64,000 bases of DNA from Rhizophagus irregularis. Lineage: Eukaryota > Glomeromycota > Glomeromycetes > Glomerales > Glomeraceae. The notes beneath the pieces are model-generated. The model searched no databases and was not told where the DNA came from. It was given only the letters and a program-made list of their open reading frames with translations. The translations under genes were made by a program, and so were the position numbers. The stretch covers positions 2,728,001-2,792,000 of the forward strand of contig NC_089437.1 in assembly GCF_026210795.1 (NCBI RefSeq), in the 5' to 3' direction. Below, piece after piece: positions 11,894-23,874 of the stretch (the stretch's first letter is position 1; each line of letters opens with the position of its first letter).

Positions 11894-14800
11894 CAGTGTT
11901 GGCACATGACCGGATGTGACCTAAATGACTTAGTGACTAAGTCATTAGTCATATGGTCATTTTAGCTTTGAAGAATTTATGTGACTTGGTCATAACGATA
12001 TATGATCACGTGATTTAACATGATTTAATTTTTACCGTTATAAAATTTCAAAATTTATTTATTATTTAATATATCATAAATTTTTACAACAAATACTATA
12101 AAGATTAAAACATATGAATTCATTTTTAAAGTGCTGAATAAATCTGATTTCCCTGTAAATAAGCAGGAAATCCTAAATTAGAAATGAACAAAGATCATAA
12201 CGGCCATTTTGCTGTCAGATCGTCTGCAGGATGAATTGTTCTTCCTCCAAAATTAAAGTCATTATCCATTTCACCATCTAAAAGTATTTCATCTTCAGAA
12301 TGATCAAATGTATTTTCACGTTTAATAGCTTCAATCCACTCTTTAACAAATATATTCCATCCTTGTTCTTTGTTCTTCAGTATGAGGTTCGGAAGAGTCA
12401 TTTAAAGTCAAATTATTACTTTCATTTTCACCATTATCATCGTCACTAACCAACAAATCATCATCAGTTAAGTTATTAAATTCAGGATTATTTATATTAT
12501 CATCTTCAATAATTGGTGTTGCTATATGTAAACGCTGAACTTTAGTATCTAATTCTTTTGCATTTTTTTTTGACGATGATAAAGTATATCACTTCGAATC
12601 TGACTCATAGCTAATACTTTTTTGCTCTAAAATATTAAATAATATGAATTAAATTTTTGTGTAATAAATAAAATAAATATTGATATAAAACATACCTTTA
12701 ATTTATTTCGCCTATTCGTGTGAAGAAAACCCATACTGCTCCACAATCTTTCAACGGATGCTGAGTTAATACAGACACCATGTATGTGTATCGCAACTTT
12801 TGCTAATTCTGGTCCAATACCAGCTGTAGAATCCCAATAATTTACCAAATTACCTTTAAATTGTGAAAATGTTTCAAGGTCATAAGGATCTTCACCATGT
12901 TTATATAAAATCATTTCAGCTACAATTGATGAAGGACAGGAATTAAAAAAAGCTTGATAATAGTATTTTAATGATTTTCCAATATGAGTCCATGTTAAAT
13001 TATTATTTGTAACTTGAAAATTTTCTAATTTGTATTGGGGGTGAAGAACAATAGAAAGAATAAGGAGCGGCTGCTCCCACTCCTTCCAACGTTTTTCGAT
13101 TCTTTCAACCATTCGTGAACCAAAATCAGTATCTTGGTGATTTTCAAAAATCTTAATAGTATTTGCAAAACAATGTGTTACTTCAAACAATCGTGCAGTA
13201 TCCTTCTGCAATTTATTTAAAAAGCCACATAGTGGATAAAGCATACGTGTAAGAAAAAAGTCGTCGACCAAAATTCTGAATCATTTATAGTATCAGCAAT
13301 GTCATCAGAAAGTTTTCGGTCGCCATTTTGGCTTGAAGATTTATCTGCAGATGCTGAAGGTATTCCATTTTGACGTGTTACATTAGCCCAATGTGGATTG
13401 AATTTTGCTGAAATAAACTTTAATAAAAAAAATTTAAATATTATATTTTTATTGATATAAAATATTTATTAAACTAATAATATTTACCTTTAATGCTGCT
13501 TGAGTTTTTAAAATAGAATAAAAACAAAAGTAATAACTGTTCCATCGAGTATCTCCTGGAGATGCTAAACATATGTGTTTATTATAAATTCTCATTTGTT
13601 CATCACGAAGATTTCCAGTAAAATACACTGATTTATTAAAATAAGTAACTAATCGGACTGCTTCCTTTAATATTCTTTCGATATAATTCTTTCTCGAAAA
13701 CGCCGCCAAAAACAAGATTCATTTGACGGCTACAATTTACGGTAAAAAAATTTTACTTTGGATATTTTCTTCTCATTTCGTCCGTCAGAAAAAATAAAGT
13801 TAAATTATTTTTCCATTAATAAATTAATAAGTATTATAATAATGAATTAAAATTAGGTTTATTAAATTTACCTTGCTGCTGCATATTCGCCTCGTGAATC
13901 TCGGCATAAATGCTTTTATACAAACATTTTTGTTTTTCGCATCTTCCATCATTTCTTTTATATGTTGGATAACATCAGCCGTACGAGATCGCTCAGCACT
14001 TATTTTCACGCTTCCCAAACCAAAGGTCAGTTCTTTGATGTAATAAATACTACACCCCATAATTGCTCCATTTTTACATTCGTCCAACCATCAAAGGCTG
14101 CCGTAACACCATCTTTATCATTTGCTGCGATTTTTACAATATTATGTTGAAGAGATTTAGCTGCATCTTTTAAGATTCTGCCACCAATTGCTTTACGATT
14201 AGGAAGAACAAGTCAGGAGCAATAAATTCAAATAATGCTTTAGTTTCTTCATTCTCTACAAAAGAGAAAGGAAGACCATTAGATACTGTCATTCTAATGA
14301 ATAGTTGTTCAAATCTAGGTACATCATTTGTTGACGTTTGGCGACGATAATATGATGTTAATGATTTTTGTTGGCTGCCAATTGAGTTAAAACTTGATAC
14401 TGTTGATGTAGAAAGTCTCCTTCGTTTTGCTAAATTTTGAATAGATTCATCATCATCATCAACTTCTATAATATCATTAACTTTGTCTTCAGGTACCGGC
14501 AATTTAAGGATTTCCTTTACTTCTTCTTCAGAAAAGGTTTTCTTAAAATTTTCACATTTAGCCAAGTGTGCACGACATAATCTTGCTTTATTTGATGTAT
14601 AACATTCTGGTCTTAATTTAGCTTCTTCTAACCCCCCATCACAATTATTAATACAACTATTGCATACTGCAAACGCATTTCCTTTATTTATTGTATTTTT
14701 AACAAGTGTAAAGTACGGACGAAAATTATGTGGTTCGGAGGCATTATTTATTTGGGTTGACGTTGAGTAAAAATTTTTTCGGTTAGTTGATTTACAAAAA

Positions 14801-15004
14801 AAGATTATCAATTAGAATTTTATTGGTTAATCAAACAAGGGTCACGTCAATTGTGACATAACCAAGGTGACTTATGGTCAGTGATGGAATACGTCACTTG
14901 GCTTATTTCGATATGACCGTAATGATCAACTACCATGGAGTCGATGCGTAGTGACCTATGTCATTTAAAAAAAAACAAAATGACCTGGTCATTTTCCATC
15001 ACTG
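11894..15004 (-). mobile_element. hAT-superfamily DNA transposon, 3.1 kb, full length
   Basis: Bounded by identical 8-bp duplications TCATGTGA (11886-11893 and 15005-15012). Ends are CAGTGTTGGCACATGACCG and, reverse-complemented on the right, CAGTGATGGAAAATGACCAG, fitting the hAT terminal pattern YARNG. Subterminal DNA on both sides is rich in TGAC/GTCA words (TGACTTAGTGACTAAGTCAT on the left), plausible transposase-binding sites. It carries a minus-strand transposase gene that is broken. Confidence 0.92.
12195..14811 (-). pseudogene. hAT transposase, frameshifted
   Basis: Recognisable in pieces on the minus strand. 14811-14170 has a BED-finger-like Cys/His segment (CRAHLAKCENF) and an acidic linker, and ends near IAPDLF, where the frame slips so that the expected LPNRKAIGGRIL continues one frame over. 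14160-13824 contains GVTAAFDGWTNVK and SAERSRTADVIQHIKEMMED across two more frame changes. 13715-13449 has GDTRWNSYYFC. 13400-12627 holds the catalytic-core end and the C-terminal dimerisation motif SASVERLWSSMGFLHTNRR. 12401-12195 gives the tail IHPADDLTAKWPL. At least three frame disruptions cannot be explained by introns, so no intact enzyme is encoded. Sequencing error in homopolymers could account for some. Confidence 0.85.
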
Positions 15005-15012
15005 TCATGTGA
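15005..15012. repeat. Right target-site duplication of the hAT element (TCATGTGA)
   Basis: Identical to 11886-11893. Confidence 0.9.
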
Positions 15013-15565
15013 TGGTGGCTATAGTAATAATAATTAGATTAAAAGAGATTTATAGCATTATAATTCCTATCTTTGATTTTGGTCAGATTTCTAGATAGTT
15101 ACCATTATATTTATAGTTAGGACTTGATTTTTAATTGAGTGAAGTTTTATATTGTGTTTTTTTTCTAAAATAGTCTTTAAATTATCAATGTATTTCTCCT
15201 GACTATCCATAAAATAAAATAAATTTATAGCATTTATAATTGAATTAATAAAATTAATAAAATTTATAATTATAAGTTATTATATAACCTATTGTATGAA
15301 CTTAGTTTAATTATAGTTTAATTATAGCTTTTTAATTTTTTAAAAAATAATAAAATTATTGGTAATTATATTTAATATATGGAGTATGATGTAAAATAAA
15401 AATTATAAAATATATAATAATTTATCATAATTAAGTAAAATTTAGAAATTAATTAGAGTTAAGGTTAAAGTTACAATTTTCTGCTATTGTAATAATTTAT
15501 AAAACCCTAATTTTTATTTAATAAAAAAAGTAATTTACTTTAAATAAAATATTTAAATTATATTA

Positions 15566-15596
<31 letters not shown>

Positions 15597-16376
15597 GCTA
15601 ACCGCAATACATTTACAAATTTATTAGGATAATGCTAATAATTAATTATATTTTAAAATATATATAAAATATATTTAATATTTATTTATATCATTTATAT
15701 TAAAAATTATTTTTAAAATATATTTATTTTTTTAAAAATTTTTTTTTTTATATAAATTTAGATCTATAATTATATAATTTATATATAATAAAATTTGAAT
15801 TTATATAATGATTTTATATAAAATTTCTAATAAATTAAATATATAAACTTATATTAAAACAAAAAATTCAGGGTAATTTAAAATTTTTCTTGTTATTTCA
15901 TAATGAATCTAACTGGAATTTCCTTTAAGCATAGACTAAGAAAAGAATAAAGAAAAAATTCCTCTCTAAGAAAAAGTATACATGTCGGTGTAATCGCAAA
16001 AATTACTCTTATAGTCCAAATTCTGCCTGGCTGTGTACTCATAAGGTTCTTTCAAAATAATAAATGGTTTAAAACTTACTAATGTTAGATAATCTAATTT
16101 ATAACTTATTTATATAATTATATGAATTATTCATCCCTATCATGTGATAAATTTGATTGGGCTGACTAATATTTATAGCTGTTTATATTATTTTTTTCAT
16201 TTTTTCCTTCCTTCTTGTTTTTTTCTTTTTCTCTCTGTTTCATTTTATTTTCCTTTCTTTTCCCATTCCATTTTCTTTTTTTGTTTATTATTTTTATTTA
16301 CTTTCTTTTTTTTTTAGTACATTTTTTTTAGGTCTTTAGGCTCTTCCAGGTTTTACAATTTCTATATCTTAATGTA
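15013..16376. other. Very AT-rich non-coding region with TA microsatellite and a LINE-tail-like motif
   Basis: No ORF of note. A (TA)n tract lies near 15567-15590. Directly after it, 15591-15640 reads on the minus strand as CCTAATAAATTTGTAAATG followed by GCGGTTAGC and an A-run, resembling the LINE 3' tails at 18.2, 18.5 and 60.5 kb. Confidence 0.45.
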
Positions 16377-16380
16377 TTAA

Positions 16381-17009
16381 GGGTAGAGGGATCGACATGG
16401 CTGATCATATGGCTAAAAAAAAAAATCATTTTTTTTTACTTCGCTATAAAGAAAACTCCCTCAATATTCTATGTAAAACTGTTTAAAAGTACTCTTTATA
16501 AAGCTAGAGTTTCTGTCTTTCAAATAAACTTTAGCAAAGTATAGTACAAATAAGGTTTATGACAAAATATTACACTATGAAGTTGTCATTAAGTTGCGAA
16601 TCTCCTATGGTAAGTTGCGAATCATCTAGAGATAGAACATATCTTCAAATCAACTTAAAACTTATAAAACTTTACAAGCTAATAGAATAATAAAAAAGAA
16701 TATTTTGTATCAAAAAATTATTATACATTACTTATTCAAATAAAATTTTTTATTAATACCATTTTATTTTTTTATTATTAGTCATATTTGCTTTTAAAAG
16801 TCCAAATACACTCAAAAAGACTAATAGCAAATGATTAAATATTTTAATAAATAAAATGAAGTGCATGTGTATACTCTTTTTAAATGTATATTTAAAAAAA
16901 TTCATATGGTAGTTTGTGAGAAATTACTGCTTTTCATGTGATGATCTACATTTTTTAGTCTACTATTGTATATATGTTGTGGTATAAATACACTCTAGTG
17001 ACTCTACCC
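16381..17009. mobile_element. Possible TTAA-flanked non-autonomous element, 629 bp
   Basis: Flanked by TTAA at 16377-16380 and 17010-17013, with short terminal inverted repeats GGGTAGAGG and GGGTAGAGT. TTAA targets are typical of piggyBac elements, but the terminal repeat is only 8-9 bp and TTAA is common in this DNA, so chance is possible. No coding capacity. Confidence 0.35.
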
Positions 17010-17013
17010 TTAA

Positions 17014-18062
17014 AAAGGTACATTCTCTTTTTTTGTTAGTTTTGTTTTTAATTTTGTTCTTTATTAACTATATTTTTTTTTCTTTATACTGTTCTTTTAA
17101 CTCAACATTATATGACACATTTTGCTCTTAACTTGCTTTTATTTAGTCATTAACTTTTTTTATAGGTTCATTTTTCAATTTAATTATGGGGGGTTTCTTT
17201 TTTCTTTGCCAATATATAAAATCTTTTATTTGCCCAATTATATAATCACTGAACTTAAATTCTTCCATATTAGATTACTGGTCAATTTTATGTAGAAGAG
17301 GAATAGTTTTCTTTTTTTAAAAAAATTTACGCCCTTATATGTTGTAGTAGATATCTTTTTTTATTCTTTAATCTTTAAGTTCTTGCTTATTTTCTAATTT
17401 TTATTCTTTACTAACTATCTTTTCTTTACTCTATACTGCTCTTTAACTTAATATATTTTACTTTTCTGTCACGAATTTTACTTTTTAACTTCATAGGTTT
17501 CATCATTATTTTATTCTTTAACTTTTTATATGAGTTTCATTCTTTATTTTTATAGCTTTATTCTTTTGTTTGCTTTGTTATTGTCATGTGTTTTTTTATG
17601 TATATGTACCATAATTACTAGTCCTGTTAAAAATAAATAAAGTACAAGTTTTTTCTAATTAATAAACTTTAATTAAATGTTTTTAAACTATTATAGTACA
17701 AAAAAATTTTACAAATAAAAGTGTTGCAAATTTTCAGTAATGAAAATAAATTAAATTAACCAATCAAAATTGATTAGTGTAAAATATAAATTTTTAAGAG
17801 AGGGTGATTTAATCTGGATTATTTAATCTGAGAGGCAAGTTAGCAAAACTTATGTATTATAAATTGAATTTTCTAATAAAATTTTAAATATACTGCAGCA
17901 ATAAATAAATAAATAAATAAAGTTTTAAATTTAAATTTTCAATAAATTTATTTGGAATTTTCTTTAAAAATTAAATTTAAGTTATATATATATTTTTTAG
18001 AAGTTTAATTAACTTATATATATAAAATTTATAAATATATATTTAAAATATTTATTATATAT
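17014..18062. other. AT-rich non-coding region
   Basis: T-rich and A-rich blocks, no gene. A (TAAA)n-like tract occurs near 17900-17920. Nothing else recognised. Confidence 0.5.
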
Positions 18063-18185
18063 ATTGGTATTTTGATGATTGCATCCTTCTGGGTGGATAT
18101 AGCTCATGATAATTTGTTTGTATAGTATATAAACTTAATCTCAATAAAGTATATATAAATCATTAAAAAAAAAAAAAAAAAAAAA
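18063..18185 (+). mobile_element. LINE 3'-end fragment with poly(A) tail
   Basis: TCTCAATAAAGTATATATAA precedes a run of 21 A residues (18165-18185): a polyadenylation-type signal about 20 nt upstream of a genomic A-tail, as expected of a 5'-truncated retrotransposed copy. The 5' boundary is not clear (about 18063). Confidence 0.6.
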
Positions 18186-18518
18186 TATTTATTATATAAT
18201 TCAAATGTTTTATTACATAATTTTATAAAATAAATTAATAAATTTATAAATTACTTAATATTTAAGATAAAAAAAAATAAATATAAATTTAAATTTTAAT
18301 AATTAACAATTTCAAATATTAAAAATCATATTAAAATAAACTTTCTGTTTACAAAAATATATAAATTTATAATTTATAATATTTTTGTATTTTTCATTTC
18401 AATTTTATTACAAATTATATTTCTATTTTAATTTACTATAATTTTTACATTTTTACATTTATTTAATAAAATATGAATATTTAATAATCATATTTTTAAG
18501 TAAAATTTTAAATATTAA

Positions 18519-20229
18519 TTTTTTTTTTTTGCTACAGCACATATAGAACTTTATTAAGATTTAAAAAAAATAAGTTAATACAATACATATAAAACTAATA
18601 ACAATCCTAATTTAATAAAAAATTATACCATCTGCTAACTTCGGCGAAGTAACTATGTATGCACTGTCAATAAAGGATTTAGGCTAAAAGAGTAAGTCCA
18701 TCTTGAAGGTGTTCTTTCTTAAAAGAGTCTCCCTCCTCCCAGTCTATACCATAAATGCTTTCAAGAACTCACTGTTACTGCAGATGAAATCCATTATGAA
18801 TAAAAAGAAATAAAAGGAGCAAAACAAAAAAGTTGGGGTAAAAAAAAAAAATTAAAATAGGGGAACTAAAAAACTAAAAAATATATTAGTATGCTACAGA
18901 TACAAAGTCTATTATAATGTCTACCACATTTTACCTATAGTTTTCAAGGTTGAGCAGTTATCCTGTCAGTTCTCAAGCCTTCTTAGTAATGATCTAATTT
19001 CGGCCAACAAAGTAAGTTTACCAGATTCACTACTGTCCAACCTTTCTTTATATTCTTTAGAATTAAAGATACATATTTCTTTTCAAAAGGCTTACTCATC
19101 TTAATCTTGTTATCTGCAGTAGTTAGTCCAACCTTGTGAGCTGAGTTTTGGTTTTGCTTCTGATTACAGCCACTTCTTGATAGTTTATTACAATCTTTAG
19201 ATAGTTAAGACAAGAAATACCTAGTTCAAACACCTTCATATTCTTGCAAGTTCAACTTGGTATTCGTGATTTTATTTAAATCCACCTAATTTTTGTAATA
19301 TGTGATGAGTTTGTGGGTACTTTTCTTCTGAATCACCTTAAATGCTTTGCATCCCAAATGTAAGATGGGTGATTGGGAAGGGTCTGAAAGATATAGCATC
19401 GAAGTGGTGACAGTTTCAGATAAATATTTCACCACAGCCTGAAATCGTTCTCTTTTTTTTCTTTATTGCAGATTTCAGTTAGCAGGATAGGAAGACCTCC
19501 TAAAAGAGCAGTCCAGACTTCTTGATTCTATAAATTCATTGCCTACTTATTAAAGTCAATTGAAATGGTGACCATTAAATATTTCTTCTGATGTTTAGTC
19601 TTGAAAGCAATTATGTGATCCCATTTCTCAAGATGTTGAAGAATTTTGAATTGAGCCCAGATGGAAAGAATATTATATAAAGTAATCTTTTGAACATTAT
19701 CTTTAAGTTCTGGAGTATATCCAGTCATTACTGATTGTATTTCTTTTAGAGGAATGCGTTGTTATTTCTTTTTAGCTAGCTGAGCCTTGCTATCAGATGC
19801 TGTACGCTTAATCACGTTAATTTTTTGTCTATTACCAGGTAAAGTTAGGGAGATGTCACAGTTACTTTCTACATCTAAATTTCTGGAAGTTATTTCTGCA
19901 AATATAACAGTTCATTCTTTTTCTTTTGGAGTATAAAGTATAGCTTTGGTATTCAATTTTGTGAAACTCTTTTTAGAGTTCTTTGTTGAAGATTCTGCAA
20001 TCACTTCCTTTAATTGGTATTCAGTGTTTTGATCATCATGTTCTACATTCATTAATTGGTATTCGATATTTTCAAAATTTTCCATTTTCATCAGCTGTAC
20101 TTGTATTAATACTGGCGTATCATTAGTTAGTTCTGTTGACGTAAATTGCATTACTTGTTCTTGGATTGTTTTCTCATATATAATTCTAATTATCAAAATC
20201 CCATCCTGACTAATACAAAATCCTAACAA
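18519..20229 (-). pseudogene. Decayed LINE: ORF1-like fragments plus 3' tail
   Basis: Reads right to left. An ORF at 20229-19912 (105 codons) is followed by one at 19728-19543 containing MTGYTPELKDNVQKITLYN and FKTKHQKKYLMVTISIDFNK. As far as I recall, this matches the ORF1-type protein of LINEs abundant in Rhizophagus. Further similarity continues without an open frame to about 19200 (KVIQ-like and DLNKITNTKLNL-like segments). It ends with TTAATAAAGTTCTATATGTG and GCTGTAGC followed by 12 A residues (18530-18519). The reverse transcriptase part is absent, so this is a deleted and mutated copy. Confidence 0.65.
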
Positions 20230-20400
20230 TTACAAAATTCCAAATTTTTTTTTACAAAATATTTTCATATCAACTTGCAAAATTTTGTTATTTATTAATT
20301 TAGTAAAAATGCTAATACTATATGTTTAGCTTTATATCACTTTTGTAAAATATTAGTATTTAATTGAATTATTTAATTTTATAAAATATATTGCTATAAA
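20230..20400. other. AT-rich spacer
   Basis: Nothing recognised. Confidence 0.4.
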
Positions 20401-20672
20401 CAGGGTTGTGGTAGTACACCTGTACTAGCAAAATTCTAGTACGTACTGTACTAGCAAAAATTTCGTACAAGTACTAAGTACACTGTACTAATACAATTAT
20501 TACTTTTTAGAATATAATTTAACCATTTTAGGTAGATATCATGTGATCAATATTGTTTATATTTATAAAATTAACCAATAAAATTTATTAATAATATATA
20601 CTAAAATTGTACAAGTACAGTACTTAGTACTATACTATACTGTACTAGTACTGTACTAGTAAAATTCCCAGG
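20401..20672. mobile_element. GTACTAG-rich MITE-like palindromic element, about 270 bp
   Basis: Both ends are built from short GTACTAG/CTGTACTAG repeats in inverted orientation (CTGTACTAGCAAAATTCTAG on the left, TACTGTACTAGTAAAATTCC on the right) around an AT-rich core. The outermost bases differ between the ends and no clear target duplication is visible, so exact limits are uncertain. Confidence 0.55.
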
Positions 20673-20860
20673 TATATTTTTTATATTTCTATGTTAATAT
20701 TGTATTTTTTTCTTCTAATTTTTAACTTTTAATATTTTTTTTTAGTTCTTGATCTCCTATTAAAACTTTAATATTATAAAAATAATGATTTGGAAAAGAA
20801 TACATTACTAAAATACGAACAAGTATATATCACGCAATATGCATCTTTACCATCAATGAC

Positions 20861-21693
20861 TAAAGCTTCGAACGGTTTGGGCTAAACCGGAAAACCGATC
20901 CGAAACTGGCTCAAAATTCGGTTCAGTTCAGTTTAATCTGATTTTTTATAAAAATGCGAAAAATCGAATAGCTGGCCATCTAGTAATCGTACAAAGTCGA
21001 GCCATATATCATTGGATTCATCTCGACAAGACGCGTCGAATGGTGGTAAGATCATGTCTCTAGCATGGATAAATCACATGTTAACCCACGCTAAATGATT
21101 TATAAATAATTGGAATTAGCAAGCTATCTATCGATGCTAAAGACATGATCTTAGCACCATTCGACGCATCTCGTCGAGACGAATCCAATGAATATAAATT
21201 CGTTCGTGTACGACCATTGGATGACGAATAAATTTATGTATCGGAATTTCTAATTTTTAACGCTCTAAAATTTCAAAAAAATGCGAAACTTGATATTATT
21301 CGTCATCCAGTGGTCGTACACGAACGAATTTATATTCATTGGATTCGTCTCGACGAGATGCGTCGAATGGTGCTAAGATCATGTCTTTAGCACCGATAGA
21401 TAGATTGCTAATTCCAATTATTTATAAATCATTTGGCGTGGGTTAACGTGTGATCTATCGATGCTAGAGACATGATCTTACCACCATTCGACGCGTCTCG
21501 TCGAGGCGAATCCAATGATATATAGCTCGACTTTGTACGATCACTAGATAGACGGCTATTCGATTTTTCGCATTTTTATAAAAATCGGATTAAACCGAAC
21601 CGAACCGCCAGTTTTTCGGTTCGGTTCTTACGGATTTCAGCTCTAATCCGAACCGTCTATAATCCGGACCAAACCGACCCATTCAGAGCTTTA
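20861..21693. mobile_element. Foldback (long inverted-repeat) element, 833 bp
   Basis: Two near-identical arms of roughly 380 bp face each other around a spacer near 21235-21300. Ends are TAAAGCTTCGAACGGTTTGG and, reverse-complemented, TAAAGCTCTGAATGGGTCGG, compatible with the hAT YARNG pattern. They are flanked by TCAATGAC (20853-20860) and TCAATAAC (21694-21701), an 8-bp duplication with one difference. Subterminal pentamers CCGAA/TTCGG are repeated at both ends. Each arm holds two copies of the CCATTCGACGC...GACGAATCCAATG hairpin module also found at 26.8-27.6 kb. Non-coding. Confidence 0.85.
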
Positions 21694-21984
21694 TCAATAA
21701 CTATTAAATCAGATCGAAATAGCAAGTCTGATGATAACCTATTCCATCACATATATAAAAAAAGACATTTAACAAATAAAAATAAACTAGACATATGGGC
21801 TGATTTGTCTACCTTTAATTAAAATATTGATTTTATTACATTTTTATTATACAAAATACTATATAGTATACAGTAAATTGAGGTTGAGTATTAAAAAACT
21901 TTTATTTAATGTTATTATACTATAAGTTGGTAAATATTTCTTTTAAATTAATATAATTTTTAGCACTTACTATATATATGAAAA

Positions 21985-22320
21985 ATTTGTATCTCAACTT
22001 TAAATGTAAATATCTCCAGATCTAATGATCCAATCGGCAAGCTCTTTTTTCGCTTATATAGACCAGATCAAAGGCTTTCTGAAGAGCCTAAATTTATAAA
22101 AAACGGATCAGTGGATCCCAAGATATTTGCATTTAAGCATGTTAAAAAGTTCGTACCTCAACTTTAAACGTAAATATCTCTGGATCTAATGATTCAATCG
22201 GCGAGCTCTTTTTTCGCCTATAAAGTCCAGAACAAGGCTTTCCAACGAGCCTAAATTATAGAAAACAAATCAGTGAATCTTGATATATTTGCGTCTAAAG
22301 ATGGTAATACAAATTCCGAC
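21985..22320. repeat. Tandem dimer of a ~165-bp repeat
   Basis: The block starting GTATCTCAACTTTAAATGTA near 21990 recurs as GTACCTCAACTTTAAACGTA near 22152. Both continue through GAGCTCTTTTTTCGC-like and GGCTTTC..GAGCCTAAATT sequence. Each unit ends with the inverse of its start (ATATTTGC), so units are weakly palindromic. Probably a transposon-derived dimer. Confidence 0.6.
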
Positions 22321-22730
22321 ATAAAATAATTATTTTTATTGTTTGAAAATATCTATTATGATACCATCTTTTATATGATATTTTTATTATACTTTTATAA
22401 CCATTTATAGCTACTAAGACTATATAAATTTTTATTTTACTTTATATTTTATTAAAATATACTTACTTTTTAATAATATATGTTAAAAATTCCATATATA
22501 TGAGAAATGGATTTTTTATTAATGAAATGGGTTTTTTCACACCTCTTTTACATTTAATAATTTAAGTTTTACAAATGTAAATTTTTGTTCAACTTATTAT
22601 TTAGTCATGTGATCATCAATCAGATGATTTTTTGGTATTATAAAACAATTTTGAGTAACGAAAATTGTGCAAATCAATTCAATAACTCTTTTTAATGCAG
22701 AGTAGACAAATCAGCCTACATAATAAGGGT
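22321..22730. other. AT-rich spacer
   Basis: No gene or clear repeat seen. Confidence 0.4.
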
Positions 22731-22884
22731 TGATCACCCTATCTCAGTAGTTGGTTACTGAGATCCTCATTAAGCCTGAGTATGGTAAGGTCACAGGATC
22801 ACAGAAATAAAAAGAATTTTACTGCGACGCTACCACCAATAGCGCTTAAGATACAGGACAGAATGGTAATGACTGCACCTATGC

Positions 22885-23267
22885 TTCCTATAAAAAATAT
22901 TTTTGCCAAAATATACTTAAAATAAACTTAAATTTTTATTTTATACTTAAAATATATTTAAAATTTTATTTTATACTTAAAATATACTGAAATAGGCAAA
23001 AATTAAGTATTATTTAAGTATAATTTAAGTACATAATAATATACTTAAAATATTTTTATTTTAAATATTCTTAAAATATACTGAAATAGGTAAAATTTAA
23101 GTGTAAATTAAATATATTTTAAGTATATATTAAATACAATTTAATTCAAATTTTACGAAAATTCAATTTTCAGTATATTTTAAGTATAAAATAAGAAAAT
23201 TAAGTATATTTTAAAGAAAATTAAATATAATTTAAATATATTTTAAGAAAATTTTTTTACAGTGATT
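22885..23267. mobile_element. MITE-like insert made of TAAGTATATTTTAAGTAT repeats
   Basis: The left edge CCTATAAAAAATATTTTTGC and the right edge, reverse-complemented, CACTGTAAAAAAATTTTCTT are imperfect inverted repeats. The interior is a degenerate array of TACTTAAAATATACTTAAA in both orientations. Inserted in the island; limits approximate. Confidence 0.5.
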
Positions 23268-23874
23268 TTGAATTAAGTGAAATAGTATGTGTTGCATATT
23301 CAACAAAGCGGTCATGGTGTTATTCTAACGTTCCTTTATAAGGTCATTAGGATGTTTGAAGTCTTGGCACGTGTATCACTGTTGCATACCTTAAGGGTAA
23401 TTTCCTGTTCGGTGGTCACTCAAATGATACCTGGCCAGTCTGATGCCCGCTAGATGGCTGGATTATAGATAGTAAAATCCTGGGTGCAATGACTTTGCGG
23501 TAGTTTACCTTTTAATAGGTTTAGGCCAACTAGGATATTTCTAAACAGACAGGTGTACTAGGTGAGGTATGGGGTTCAACTTCCCACTAAGCGGGTACTG
23601 GGTGGTAGCTTGGGTGGTAGGGCACCACTGGAAATAATCCCAAACAACAACCGTCACATCTTGTCTCGTATTGCTACATGCCAGTGGTAGTACTGTCTGG
23701 TGGGAAGTGCTGACTGTATACTTTGAAATTTGAGAATGTGGGGCATGTGGCTTTGAGTGAGCGCTAGTTCGATTCGAAGTGTGAATGTTGGTACGGAAGG
23801 GTTTTAGATGATTAAATTCACATTTAAATAGCGAAAGTCTTGCCATTCTTAGACATGTCAGAATGGCATATAAA

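Noticed and set aside
12195-14811. Reading the hAT pieces as exons of an intact transposase
   Set aside because: Frame changes fall inside conserved motifs (for example at PDLF/LPNRK) with no splice sites, so they are frameshifts.
23755-23780. Possible tRNA or SINE B box (GTTCGATTC)
   Set aside because: No convincing A box or cloverleaf could be placed around it; one 9-bp match is expected by chance.
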